From contig CAYGPD010000005.1 in NCBI GenBank assembly GCA_964351655.1, positions 67,725 to 131,724 on the forward strand: a stretch of 64,000 nt of DNA, written 5' to 3'. Below the pieces are notes generated by a model, which ran no database searches, had not been told where the DNA came from, and saw nothing but the letters and a program-made list of their open reading frames with translations. The DNA is from Hirschia sp964351655. GTDB taxonomy: Bacteria; Pseudomonadota; Alphaproteobacteria; Caulobacterales; Hyphomonadaceae. A program made the position numbers and the translations under genes. This document shows, in pieces, positions 43,498 through 52,470 of the stretch. Position 1 is the stretch's first letter. Each line of letters begins with the position of its first letter.

Positions 43498-46400
43498 TTG
43501 AAAAAATCCCGCTCCATATTCTTCCGGTCATTGGGCTTAAAAGCGCTAAAGCTTGGGTTGGTGATATCACTCTTGCCCGTTGCTTTGAGCCAACAGGCTT
43601 GGGCACAACGCGCTGTATCCTTGAGTGCGGATGATAAGGGGAGCTATGCGCGGCTCGTTGCAAAGTGGTCGGATGGAGAGGAAACAGCACCTCCTGTAGA
43701 AGCAAGTATTCAAAGCCGCGTGCTTGTATTGAAATTTTCAGAGCCGGTTGTATTGGACATGACCCCGCTTAGGGATAATTTGTCCAATTGGGTTGCGTTG
43801 GCGCGAATGGATGCCGATGGAAAAACAGCGCGCATAGCGTTAAAAAAACAAGATACGCGATTACATATTTCAAAATCTATCGATCTTGTTTCAGTGGATA
43901 TTCTTCCCGAAGAAAATACCAAAGACCCAGCGGATATCATTTCTCCCTTAGTGGAAAAGCGTAAAGCACAAGCGGTAGCTGCAAAAATTGCTGAAATACC
44001 GCCGCCGGTAGATTTTATCGATGAACTGACTGTGCGCGCATCAGAAGCAGATGGCCGCACACGCGTTGCATTTTATTGGCCGACAGATGTTGAATTCTCA
44101 GCTGAACAGTCTGGAAATAAATATGCAGTGAAATTTAATCGTCGTGCAAAGCCAGATATTGCACACTTAAATATCGATCCACCTGCTGAAATTACCCGCG
44201 CAAATTTTGAAAATGATGATTTGGGAATGTTGTTCAATTTGCAGATAGCAAATGATGTCACGCCAAACATTTATAAAGAAGATAAAGTTGTTGTGATTGA
44301 TCTAGCATCACGCGAGGCGGTTGAAGCAGCGGAAAAAGAAAAGCAGATGCGGGATGCTATGTTAGCAGCAGCTACGCACGAAGATGACACAGCTAAATCT
44401 GAGCCACGTCAGACAAATCACACCCCTAAGGCTGAGGTGCATCAGGCAGCAAGCACGCCGCCACCAGAAACCAAATCCAGTCCAATGAAATTGGAATTGC
44501 CGCAGGGTGCTCCGGAAAAAGTCGTGTTTGGATCAGCCTCCGAGGCAATGGGATTGACACGTGATGTGAAACAGACCCCAAGCCAGCAACCAGAAATATC
44601 CGTTGATACGCAAGAAGATGCAAAGCCTCGCGGTCCTAGAGAAACCTTCTTTCGTGGAGATTGGGCGGAGCCTGCGCCACTGACTAAAATTGTTAAGGCT
44701 GAAATCAATTCTCTTCAAAATGGCCTAGCAATTTCAATACCTTGGCAAGCACCTGCGCCGATAGCTGTTTTCAATAGACCACCTGCGAGTTGGATCGTTT
44801 TTGCAGTTGATTCCGATATTGAAATAAATCCAGATCAGGTACCATCGCGCTATAATATAGAAACTATCCGCGATAAAGACGTGGTCCTTATGCGTGTTGA
44901 AGCTCCTGAAGGCATGGTTGCATCCGCTGAAGCTGTAGGCACGACATGGACCATTACATATGCCCCTGCTGCCGTCCAACCCGAACGTTTCCTAAAACCA
45001 ATGCGCGAAATTTCCGAAACCGGTCGCTCTAGCATCGAAACTTCTCTAATTGGCGCAGCGGGAGTGGTGTGGTTTGAAGATCCGGTAGTCGGTGATGACA
45101 TAGCTGCAATTGTAGCCTTTGGACCAACATCAGCTTCAACAACACCACGAAGTTTTGTGGAAGCTGAAATGCCATCCACGGCGCATGGGTTGGTTGTAAT
45201 ACCCCATGCCGACGATGTCTCTGTAAAATTGCATGGTGAACGTGTTGTTGTGACATCATCTCGTGGAATGGCTTTGTCTGAAAGTGCAGGTAATTCAACA
45301 GGTACATACGCTAAGATGAAGTCTGACACTCCTACACCTGCATTTATTGACTTTGATGCGTGGGGTGGACTTGAGGGGAATTACTTTTTTTCGCGAAAAA
45401 GTGAATTAGAGCGTGCAGCAGCAACACGAGATCCATCTTCCAAAGCAGGTGCCGATGTCTTGATGGATTTGGCGCGTTTTTATATCGGCCACGATTTTGG
45501 TGCAGAAGCTTTGGGAGTTTTAGGCACTGCGTTAGATGGGCGACCCTTGCTTGAGCAGGATGCAGCTTTTCTGGGACTTCGCGGCGCTGGATTGACCATG
45601 ATGAAGCGCTATAAACTTGCAGAAGAAGATTTGTCAAAAGGAGCTTTGAGAGGAGACAAATCTGCTCTTCTTTGGAGGGGGTATGCTGCTGCAAAAATGG
45701 GGCAATGGGAGCGGTCGAACGATTTTTTCAGGCAAGCTGAAGAATTAATTTTTGCATACACGGGGCGTTGGGCTGCTGAGTTTTATACGACAGCTGCAGA
45801 AGCTGCACTTAAAGCCAATGAATTGGATCGTTCGCGGCAATTGGCGGGGCGTGCAGCTGGTACAATTTATCGTGAACCAGCTGAAAGTGCATCACTTCTA
45901 CTTGGGCGTCTTGATGAGGCTGTAGGAGAAAAAGAAAAAGCTTATAATCAGTATGTTACATTGACAAATGACGCGAGTGAGGCTGTTGCTGTGCGTGCTG
46001 AACTTCATCGTTTAGACCTCGGTGCGAAGCTGGGGAAGGTCACGCCATCAGAAGCAGCAGATCAATTGGACACTCTCCGATACCGCTGGAGAGGTGATGC
46101 TACTGAGATGGCAACTGTAGGCATCCTTGCCGATCAGTACATGAGTCTTGGCAGGTTCCGTGAAGCTTTACTGCTAACCCAGTCTGCGGCACTAAGAAAT
46201 CCCGACGAACCAGGAGCTAGAGAACTACGGATTCGATTGGTTGAATTTTTCCGTAAATTGTATCTCGACGGAGAGGCAGAGCGCTTAGATCCTATTCAAG
46301 CTTTGGCGTTGTTTTATGAATTTAAAGACTTAACGCCGATTGGCGAGGATGGGGATCGAATGATCCGCAAGCTTGCACGTAGACTGGTGGCGTTTGACTT

Positions 46401-47040
46401 GCTTGATCCTGCAACGGAACTTCTACAGCACCAAGTTGATAATCGTGTGCGCGGCCAAGGTAAGGCTGTAATCGCGGTTGATTTGGCATCAATCTATTTG
46501 ATGGACCGACAACCGGATCGTGCACTGGCTGCAATTGCGGCATCACGTCAACCCCGCTTACCACGAGAGCTGGCGCTGCAACGCCGATTGTTGGAGGCTG
46601 GCGCATATCGCGATATGGGACGTTCAGATCACGCTATCGAATTACTTGAAGGTGTTGACGGATTAGAGGCGGCGTCTATTCGCGCGGATGCGTATTGGAA
46701 GGGCGAAAAGTGGCCTGAAGCTGCAGCACAACTTGCTACTATGCTACCAGTTGCCGACCAGGCAAATAAATCCCATATGGATTTAGCTTTGAAGGCAGCT
46801 ATCGCAGGGCGGCTTGCTAAAAATTTAGGGCTGCTGGACCGTCTAAATACTGGTTATGCTCATTTGTTTAAGGACACGGCCAATGAGCAAAGCTTTAATC
46901 TTATAACGTCGCAGACAGATATAACAGGAGCAGCGCTTTCAGAAGCTGTTCGCCGGATGGCTGACGCCCCGCGAGTGGATGCATTTTCTGCGAGTTTAAA
47001 ACAACGTTTCAATGGTGAGGATGATCCTTCACCATCTTAA
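43498..47040 (+). CDS. Large exported TPR-type protein of the flagellar unit
   Basis: A 1180-residue protein starting at TTG, 7 bases after the MotE-like gene. Signal peptide SLGLKALKLGLVISLLPVALSQQAWA. Residues about 25-260 include two beta-rich AMIN-like segments (RVLVLKFSEPVVLDM; YAVKFNRRAKPDIAHL). A low-complexity Pro/Glu/Lys stretch runs to about 380, and another beta-rich part to about 620. From about 640 helical TPR-like repeats dominate (DAAFLGLRGAGLTMMKRYKLAEEDL, LGRFREALLLTQSAALRNPDEP, QPDRALAAIAASRQPRLPRELALQRR, quoted in parts). It is likely periplasmic. Its position suggests a part in motor or stator assembly; no function is known to me. Confidence 0.72.
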   Translation: MKKSRSIFFRSLGLKALKLGLVISLLPVALSQQAWAQRAVSLSADDKGSYARLVAKWSDGEETAPPVEASIQSRVLVLKFSEPVVLDMTPLRDNLSNWVALARMDADGKTARIALKKQDTRLHISKSIDLVSVDILPEENTKDPADIISPLVEKRKAQAVAAKIAEIPPPVDFIDELTVRASEADGRTRVAFYWPTDVEFSAEQSGNKYAVKFNRRAKPDIAHLNIDPPAEITRANFENDDLGMLFNLQIANDVTPNIYKEDKVVVIDLASREAVEAAEKEKQMRDAMLAAATHEDDTAKSEPRQTNHTPKAEVHQAASTPPPETKSSPMKLELPQGAPEKVVFGSASEAMGLTRDVKQTPSQQPEISVDTQEDAKPRGPRETFFRGDWAEPAPLTKIVKAEINSLQNGLAISIPWQAPAPIAVFNRPPASWIVFAVDSDIEINPDQVPSRYNIETIRDKDVVLMRVEAPEGMVASAEAVGTTWTITYAPAAVQPERFLKPMREISETGRSSIETSLIGAAGVVWFEDPVVGDDIAAIVAFGPTSASTTPRSFVEAEMPSTAHGLVVIPHADDVSVKLHGERVVVTSSRGMALSESAGNSTGTYAKMKSDTPTPAFIDFDAWGGLEGNYFFSRKSELERAAATRDPSSKAGADVLMDLARFYIGHDFGAEALGVLGTALDGRPLLEQDAAFLGLRGAGLTMMKRYKLAEEDLSKGALRGDKSALLWRGYAAAKMGQWERSNDFFRQAEELIFAYTGRWAAEFYTTAAEAALKANELDRSRQLAGRAAGTIYREPAESASLLLGRLDEAVGEKEKAYNQYVTLTNDASEAVAVRAELHRLDLGAKLGKVTPSEAADQLDTLRYRWRGDATEMATVGILADQYMSLGRFREALLLTQSAALRNPDEPGARELRIRLVEFFRKLYLDGEAERLDPIQALALFYEFKDLTPIGEDGDRMIRKLARRLVAFDLLDPATELLQHQVDNRVRGQGKAVIAVDLASIYLMDRQPDRALAAIAASRQPRLPRELALQRRLLEAGAYRDMGRSDHAIELLEGVDGLEAASIRADAYWKGEKWPEAAAQLATMLPVADQANKSHMDLALKAAIAGRLAKNLGLLDRLNTGYAHLFKDTANEQSFNLITSQTDITGAALSEAVRRMADAPRVDAFSASLKQRFNGEDDPSPS

Positions 47041-47068
47041 TGAAATATTGTAGCGGCACCATGCAATA

Positions 47069-47365
47069 TTAGTCTGTTGAGAGCAGGGAAGGGTGAAATT
47101 TTTCTTTGATCTCGTCATAGATGTTTTCCTCGACAGCGTCTGGAGCGTTCGGGAAATTTTCGTCATCTGTTGTTTTTACACGCGTATCTGATCGCTCTAA
47201 TTGACGCGCATATGGAGCGTTGGGTTTTGGTTGACCGTCATCACGGAATACGCCGCGATCGACTTCAATTGCATCATTTTGCGTAACTTCATCGTACCCG
47301 CGCTGTCTGCTTTTTTCGTCACTTTGCTGTGGGTCCAATAGTGGCTTTTTTTGAAGGTTTTTCAT
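47069..47365 (-). CDS. Small charged hypothetical protein
   Basis: A 98-residue hydrophilic protein. The ATG at the complement of 47363-47365 has AAAAAGGAGT upstream; a longer frame has none. Rich in Asp, Glu, Lys and Gln (QQSDEKSRQRGYDEVTQND; NFPNAPDAVEENIYDEIKEK), probably largely disordered. Divergent from the catalase gene across 151 bases. No family recognised; a stress-related role is a guess from its neighbour. Confidence 0.6.
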   Translation of the reverse strand: MKNLQKKPLLDPQQSDEKSRQRGYDEVTQNDAIEVDRGVFRDDGQPKPNAPYARQLERSDTRVKTTDDENFPNAPDAVEENIYDEIKEKFHPSLLSTD

Positions 47366-47516
47366 GATTTGACTCCTTTTTTGTCTCTCAAACCAACACG
47401 TATGAACGCGTAAAGTTCCCCAATAGTGATGTACGTTATAAATCCAATCACAATTGATATACTTACCCAATTGCGTATTTGATGACTTATGTTCCCGAAA
47501 CTATTTGGAGAGAAAA

Positions 47517-48968
47517 ATGTCTGAGAAATGCCCTTATCACACAACAACTGCTGGTAATCCCATAGCAGACAACCAGAATTCATTGACTGCTGGAGAGCGC
47601 GGTCCTGTATTGTTGCAGGACTATCAGTTGATCGAAAAACTTGCTCATCAAAACCGTGAACGTATCCCTGAGCGCGTCGTACACGCCAAAGGCTGGGGTG
47701 CACACGGAACCTTCACCGTGACGCATGATATTAGCAGGTATACGAAGGCTAAAATATTTAGTGAAGTTGGAAAGCAAACGCCAATTTTGTCACGGTTTTC
47801 TACTGTGGCGGGTGAGGCAGGTGCAGCCGATAATGAGCGTGATGTACGTGGCTTTTCAGTGAAATTTTATACAGAAGAAGGCAATTGGGACTTGGTCGGT
47901 AATAATACACCTGTGTTTTTTATCCGTGACCCTCAAAAATTCCCTGACTTCATTCACACTCAAAAGCGGCACCCACGCACAAATATGAGAAGCAACACAG
48001 CGATGTGGGATTACTGGAGTCTGTCACCTGAATCCTTACACCAAGTGACGATCTTAATGTCTGATCGCGGTTGCCCAACCACGCCAATGAATATGAACGG
48101 TTATGGCTCGCATACTTATAGTTTTATCAATGCTGAGAATGAGCGTTTCTGGGTCAAATTCCACTTCAAAACGCGTCAAGGTCACACATTCTACACCAAT
48201 GCAGAAGCATCTGAGAAAATTGGCCAAACGCGTGAAGGTTATCAAGAAGCACTATTTGGCGGCATCGAAAACGGAAACTTCCCACAGTGGGAAGTTAAAG
48301 TTCAAATCATGCCGGAATCTGATGTTGGAAAAACATGGTACAACCCATTCGACCTTACAAAGGTTTGGCCACATGGTGATTACCCACTTATTGATGTCGG
48401 TATAATGGAGCTAAACAGGAATGCAGATAACTATTTTGCAGAAATAGAAAATGCAGCCTTTAGCCCATCCAATATTATTCCAGGTGTTGGGTTCTCTCCA
48501 GACAAAGTGTTGCAGGCTCGTTTGTTCTCATATGCAGATGCTCACCGTTATCGCCTTGGTACGCACTATGAAAGCTTGCCAATTAACCAACCCAAATGCC
48601 CAGTTCACCATTATCACAAAGATGGTACAATGAATTATCACGGTCCTAAAACTGGCAATGTTGATGCGTATTATGAGCCAAACTCTGTGTCTGGGTCCGC
48701 AAAAGAAGCGCCTAGCTTTGCAGAACCGCCGCTAAAATTGAGTGGTGATGCAGATCGCTATAATCACCGTGACGGTAATGACGATTATCGCCAAGTCAAA
48801 GATTTGTTTGATTTGTTTGACGATGGACAAAAACACCGCCTCTTTAGTAATATTGCTGATGCGATGGAAGGTGTTCCAGCTGAAATCATTGAACGTCAAA
48901 TGGTGCACTTTGGGCGTGTAGATGCAGCTTATGAGGCAGGTGTACGCGCAGCAATTGCTGCGAAGTAA
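47517..48968 (+). CDS. katA: Catalase (monofunctional heme catalase, KatA-type)
   Basis: A 483-residue catalase that splits hydrogen peroxide into water and oxygen. Seen: the catalytic His region RVVHAKGWGAHGTFTVTHD, catalytic Asn region VGNNTPVFFIRDPQKFPDF, and the proximal heme ligand Tyr in YRLGTHYESLPINQP. The length of about 480 residues matches small-subunit clade 3 enzymes. The ATG at 47517 has TTGGAGAG upstream. No OxyR gene is adjacent and no convincing OxyR site was found in the short spacer. A terminator follows. Confidence 0.95.
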   Translation: MSEKCPYHTTTAGNPIADNQNSLTAGERGPVLLQDYQLIEKLAHQNRERIPERVVHAKGWGAHGTFTVTHDISRYTKAKIFSEVGKQTPILSRFSTVAGEAGAADNERDVRGFSVKFYTEEGNWDLVGNNTPVFFIRDPQKFPDFIHTQKRHPRTNMRSNTAMWDYWSLSPESLHQVTILMSDRGCPTTPMNMNGYGSHTYSFINAENERFWVKFHFKTRQGHTFYTNAEASEKIGQTREGYQEALFGGIENGNFPQWEVKVQIMPESDVGKTWYNPFDLTKVWPHGDYPLIDVGIMELNRNADNYFAEIENAAFSPSNIIPGVGFSPDKVLQARLFSYADAHRYRLGTHYESLPINQPKCPVHHYHKDGTMNYHGPKTGNVDAYYEPNSVSGSAKEAPSFAEPPLKLSGDADRYNHRDGNDDYRQVKDLFDLFDDGQKHRLFSNIADAMEGVPAEIIERQMVHFGRVDAAYEAGVRAAIAAK

Positions 48969-48993
48969 GATTTGTTTCAAATCACACAAAATG

Positions 48994-49024
48994 AAAAGGA
49001 CTGGCGGTGTTGTCAGTCCTTTTT
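48994..49024 (+). terminator. Terminator after katA
   Basis: Stem AAAAGGACTG / CAGTCCTTTT, 10-base loop, T-run. Only 8 bases from the converging gene's stop. Confidence 0.88.
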
Positions 49025-49031
49025 GTGGCAG

Positions 49032-49502
49032 TTATTTGGCCTCAAATTTTGTTTCTTGAATTTCTATAGGGCCGACGATTGGCTTGCCAACGAGCGCATC
49101 CGTTGGCTCATTAAAACAATCTCCACGAAGGGCCACCCAGCCTGATGGGAAAGCGGTTTCTGTGAAAATGAGCTTTAAACGACCCCAACTTTGGTATGTG
49201 TCTCCATTTTCATCGACGATGCCCACTTCACATGCTGTGCTTGCGCCTGCGATTGGCTCAACCCAATATCCCTCAAAGGGTTGATCGCGATTGTCGTAGT
49301 TTCCAGCTAAGTCTTTGATGTAAGCAATCCCGAATACATTTTCACGCATGGTTGGGAAATGGAGAACAGCGTATTCGTTCAATTCATCTGCATAAATGAC
49401 TTTACCGATTTCGGTCTGCCAAACTTCATCTGCGTTTGCTGCGGCAAAAAAAGTTGTACTAAGTGCGATTGCACTTATTGCGAGCCATCTTTGAAATTTC
49501 AT
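49032..49502 (-). CDS. Hypothetical secreted protein
   Basis: A 156-residue protein with a Sec signal peptide (WLAISAIALSTTFFAAANA, cleavage before DE). The mature part is acidic, with two Cys (TACEVGI and RGDCFNE) that could form a disulfide. Beta-rich character. No family recognised. It converges on katA and shares its terminator region. Confidence 0.65.
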   Translation of the reverse strand: MKFQRWLAISAIALSTTFFAAANADEVWQTEIGKVIYADELNEYAVLHFPTMRENVFGIAYIKDLAGNYDNRDQPFEGYWVEPIAGASTACEVGIVDENGDTYQSWGRLKLIFTETAFPSGWVALRGDCFNEPTDALVGKPIVGPIEIQETKFEAK

Positions 49503-49592
49503 GTTCTGTCCCTCATTGTTAGTATTACCCTAAAGTAGAGTAGACGCCTGAATTGAGGAAAAAGAAAGACAGAGTTGTATACTGCTGAATTT

Positions 49593-49632
49593 AAAAAAGA
49601 AGTCAGGAAAGGCTAAAAGCATCTCCTGACTT
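49593..49632 (-). terminator. Terminator of the EF-hand-like gene
   Basis: Stem AAGTCAGGA / TCCTGACTT with a T6 run on the minus strand, 38 bases after the stop at 49670. Confidence 0.8.
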
Positions 49633-49669
49633 TTGGAATAATAGTCTGTCTAATCAAAAAGTGGGATAA

Positions 49670-50221
49670 CTATGCCACTAAATTAATATAAGATGTCGCA
49701 CTTGAGGTATTTTGGGCTTGTCCCCGAGAGCCATATCCAGAAGCGATACCGCTTTCACCTAAGATTGATTTAAGGAAGTCCATAGTCTCGTTGCCGTTTC
49801 CATCACCTTTAGGTGGTGGTGGACCTTGATTGCCCTTAGATTCCATCAATGCAGAAAGGGCTTCGTGATCTACTTCGCCATTGGAGCTTACAATGTTTGC
49901 TGCATCTTCACCGAAACGTTCAGTTAGTTTGGTCTGCATGTCTTCTGAAGCAGATTTTGTGAGAAGGTCTGTAAGCGCCTCGAAGTCGACTTCACCGTCT
50001 TCGCTGACAATGCCGTCGGCGTCGGTTTCAAATTGGCTGGTAAGCTGGGCGGAAAGTTCTTCGGTATCGATTTCGCCGCTTTCAATGCTATCTTGAAGGA
50101 GGCTTACGCTTTCTTCAACTGCTTCTGCTGGCGGAGGGGGAGGTGGAGGTCTGTTTCCAGAAACGGAAGACATACCGGACATGCCCGTCATGGACATGGA
50201 AGACGTAAGACTGCTGATCAC
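49670..50221 (-). CDS. EF-hand-like repeat protein
   Basis: A 183-residue protein. The start is Met/Ser/Gly-rich, followed by a run of seven prolines. Three related segments follow, the clearest being FETDADGIVSEDGEVDFEAL and FGEDAANIVSSNGEVDHEAL about 35 residues apart, which resemble EF-hand calcium loops (acidic residues spaced before a Glu/Asp). The loops are imperfect: the second lacks several acidic ligands. A second Pro/Gly-rich stretch and a Ser/Gly-rich tail end the protein. No signal peptide. Calcium binding is plausible but unproven. Confidence 0.65.
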   Translation of the reverse strand: MISSLTSSMSMTGMSGMSSVSGNRPPPPPPPAEAVEESVSLLQDSIESGEIDTEELSAQLTSQFETDADGIVSEDGEVDFEALTDLLTKSASEDMQTKLTERFGEDAANIVSSNGEVDHEALSALMESKGNQGPPPPKGDGNGNETMDFLKSILGESGIASGYGSRGQAQNTSSATSYINLVA

Positions 50222-50565
50222 AAGGTTTATCCTATTCGTTGTGATGCGAGCACGCGATATTTTATGTGTATTCTCGGCGCAATATTTTATTGAGTTGCTA
50301 AAAAGCAGCTCGTTATGAGCACCATCACTTTATTTTTGCGGGCCTACATTGGGGAGGCGCGACCTTTTGAGCACGTTTTGTTTAGCGTGAATTGGTTGAT
50401 GGAGTTTTAATCCACCCCCGAATGGGGATTTATTTTTTTTCGACGGATTTTGGTGTGTCGCGCGTTCAAAAGTATAGAAAACGCTGTTGATGCATTTAGT
50501 TTCGGCTACGCCCTTTTGAGCAATTGAGCGGTGTTGGCGGCGTTTTCGCTATATTTGCCTTAGTA
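50222..50565. other. 344-base intergenic region with an orphan plus-strand terminator
   Basis: Lies between two minus-strand genes. It contains a possible 31-codon plus-strand ORF at 50315-50410 (weak ribosome binding site) that ends exactly at a terminator-like hairpin (50409-50440). This suggests a small plus-strand transcript. Nothing else recognised. Confidence 0.4.
50409..50440 (+). terminator. Orphan terminator
   Basis: GGGGATT pairs with the preceding C-rich AATCC..CCCC arm around a GAAT loop, followed by a run of eight T. No plus-strand gene of normal size ends here, so it may end a small RNA or the small ORF at 50315. Confidence 0.5.
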
Positions 50566-51531
50566 TTAAAGCCCGTCTTCATTCGGAGGAGTGGGCTGTA
50601 GGTCTGTAAAGTCAAAGATGGACTTATCTGCGAGGTGACTGGGGCGCACGTTTTTGAGGGCGCGAAACATGGTTTGGCGGCGGCCAGGAGATTTTTGTTC
50701 CCAATCGTTTAACATTTGCTTCATGGCGTTGCGCTGCAAGCCTTCTTGCGTGCCGCACAAATTACACGGGATAATCGGGAATTGCATCGCTTTAGAAAAA
50801 CGTTCGATGTCATTTTCAGCGCAATGTAATAACGGGCGGTGAACTTTGATGTCGCCTTCATCATTGAGAAGTGTTGGCGGCATGGCGGCGAGGCGTCCGC
50901 CGTGGAACATATTCATCATGAAGGTTTCAAGTGCATCATCGCGGTGGTGGCCTAGTACAATCGCATCACAGCCTTCTTCACGGGCAGCATTATATAAAAT
51001 GCCACGACGCAGGCGCGAACACAAAGCACAATATGTGGCTTTGGCGGGTGTTTTCTCTTTGACGATAGAATAAGTGTCTTCAGTGATGATGCGATAATCT
51101 ACGCCGATACTTTCAAGATAATCGGGGAGGATGTGTTTGGGGAACCCGGGCTGGCCTTGATCTAGATTTACAAAGAGCAAGTCGACGGGCAATGCGCCTT
51201 GCCACTTTAGGTCAAGCAAAGCTGCCATGAGCGTGTAGCTATCTTTTCCACCAGACAGACAGACCATCCATTTATAGGGCTTTTCGCGAGTGCGTGCGTC
51301 GTTTGGAATGAGCGCAAATTCGTCGATCACTTCTTTGGTTTGGCGCACTATGGCTTTACGCGTTTTCTTGAAGGTGACGGATTTGGGTGTATTGGCAAAG
51401 ATTGGATGATACGGCTCGAAAATATCGCAAGTGTGATCATCAGCAACTGCATCGAATTCAGGCGCATTAGACTCCGGTTCAGCTTTAGAAGCTGACCGTG
51501 AATGGGAGATGTTTAAGGTGTGCTCGTTCAT
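50566..51531 (-). CDS. ttcA: tRNA 2-thiocytidine(32) synthetase TtcA
   Basis: A 321-residue PP-loop ATPase that inserts sulfur at C32 of certain tRNAs with an iron-sulfur cluster. Seen: PP-loop VCLSGGKDSYTLMAALL, first Cys pair CALCSRLRRGILY, GHHRDDALETFMMNMFHGGRLAAMPP (key part GHHRDDALETFMMNMF) and the second pair in IPCNLCGTQE. An N-terminal extension of about 45 residues is acidic and not conserved. Single-gene unit. Confidence 0.95.
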   Translation of the reverse strand: MNEHTLNISHSRSASKAEPESNAPEFDAVADDHTCDIFEPYHPIFANTPKSVTFKKTRKAIVRQTKEVIDEFALIPNDARTREKPYKWMVCLSGGKDSYTLMAALLDLKWQGALPVDLLFVNLDQGQPGFPKHILPDYLESIGVDYRIITEDTYSIVKEKTPAKATYCALCSRLRRGILYNAAREEGCDAIVLGHHRDDALETFMMNMFHGGRLAAMPPTLLNDEGDIKVHRPLLHCAENDIERFSKAMQFPIIPCNLCGTQEGLQRNAMKQMLNDWEQKSPGRRQTMFRALKNVRPSHLADKSIFDFTDLQPTPPNEDGL

Positions 51532-51847
51532 AGCCCCAGCGATATCGGTTTATATGGATAGAGCAAGTCTAAAATGAATGCTGAGTCGTATTTTATAATG
51601 TTACGGGCTTAGGTTTTTACACCATTTAGGGGAGTTCTCTCGCTTTTTCGCTATGTATTTCTGCATTTAAGTGAGGCTGTTATGCGTATATGACATGCAA
51701 AAACGACATATTAGTGCTTAAAAATGCCAGTGTATCGTCAATGTATAGACTTTTCTTTTTAATAAAATCAACATGTTAAATGGTTATTGCATGATTTTCT
51801 ATAATCTGTGTAGTGACAAACATGACAGGTTATGTCATAAAAGTGTC
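51532..51847. other. 316-base intergenic region with TGACA/TGTCA array
   Basis: Separates divergent genes ttcA and the secreted protein at 51848. Mostly AT-rich. Its right end carries a repeated palindromic motif listed separately. No other gene recognised. Confidence 0.5.
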
Positions 51848-51848
51848 A
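51814..51848 (+). promoter_or_regulatory. Nested TGACA/TGTCA palindrome, putative operator
   Basis: TGACA at 51814 and 51823 and TGTCA at 51833 and 51844. The inner pair forms ATGACA-N5-TGTCAT (51822-51838). The array ends on the A of the start codon at 51848, where a bound repressor would block expression. Confidence 0.4.
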
Positions 51849-52204
51849 TGAAACACGCATCAATCATTCTGTGCGTGTTAGCTGCAAGCGTTATGCCTGT
51901 CGCTAATGCGCAAATTGCTGGAGACACACCAGCTCGGGCGTTTGAAATTAAAGTAGAAGGCGCTGTAGCTCCTTCGGGCTTGCACCAACTCACGTATCCG
52001 TATTTATCGGGTGTTAAGAGTCGTGCTGGTTCATGTGACTTGTCCGTGAAAGTGGACAGTAACGGAAACATCGGCGCAGTGAGCGTTGAATCTTGTTCAT
52101 CTGAAGATTTTGCCGCTGAGGCGAGCAAACTTGTTGCACAAGATGATACTGTAGCAGTTGCGCAAGTGCACCCGCTTCATATCGAATGGACTATGGACAA
52201 TTAA
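51848..52204 (+). CDS. Hypothetical secreted protein
   Basis: A 118-residue protein with a signal peptide (SIILCVLAASVMPVANA, cleavage before QI). The mature part has two Cys (GSCDLSV and VESCSSE), and the pattern CDLSVKVDSNGNIGAVSVESCSSEDF resembles the C-terminal domain of TonB-like proteins (short here, key part DLSVKVDSNGNIG), which bind partners in the periplasm. There is no membrane anchor or proline-rich spanner, so it is not a classic TonB. Start chosen at the ATG preceding the signal peptide; a frame extension of 25 codons is unsupported. Confidence 0.6.
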   Translation: MKHASIILCVLAASVMPVANAQIAGDTPARAFEIKVEGAVAPSGLHQLTYPYLSGVKSRAGSCDLSVKVDSNGNIGAVSVESCSSEDFAAEASKLVAQDDTVAVAQVHPLHIEWTMDN

Positions 52205-52470
52205 TTCAATAAATTTGAGTTCGGCTCGATAATAAGGACAATCATAAAAGAGCCACCTAAAAATTACACCTGATTTGTCTCCCCCAACCCAGACATATCG
52301 TGGTGTGAAGCAGCGATGGAGCGATGCACGACAATAGACGTGCGTCGCTTCATTGTGTTTGGGGTGTATTTTGGCGGTTAAGGGTTTTTAATTGCTATAT
52401 TCTTGTTAAAGATATGCGCATGCTCGTATCGACTCTACAAAAGAGACGAGGGCTTTAACGGGGAAATAAT
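52205..52470. other. Intergenic region with a long imperfect hairpin
   Basis: A 266-base spacer on the plus strand before the M28 peptidase. The hairpin at 52313-52356 and the outer pairing CCCCAA/TTGGGG (52282-52287 with 52359-52364) are described separately. An AT-rich stretch at 52380-52425 could be the promoter. Confidence 0.45.
52282..52364 (+). ncRNA. Candidate structured RNA
   Basis: An 18-pair stem (52313-52330 with 52339-52356; four G-T pairs, loop ACAATAGA) enclosed by a six-pair outer helix. It is not followed by a T-tract, so a terminator is unlikely. Family unknown; it might be a leader element or a small RNA. Confidence 0.3.

Noticed and set aside
47366..47516. OxyR site before katA
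   Set aside because: An ATAG occurs, but the following spaced blocks do not match the four-part consensus.
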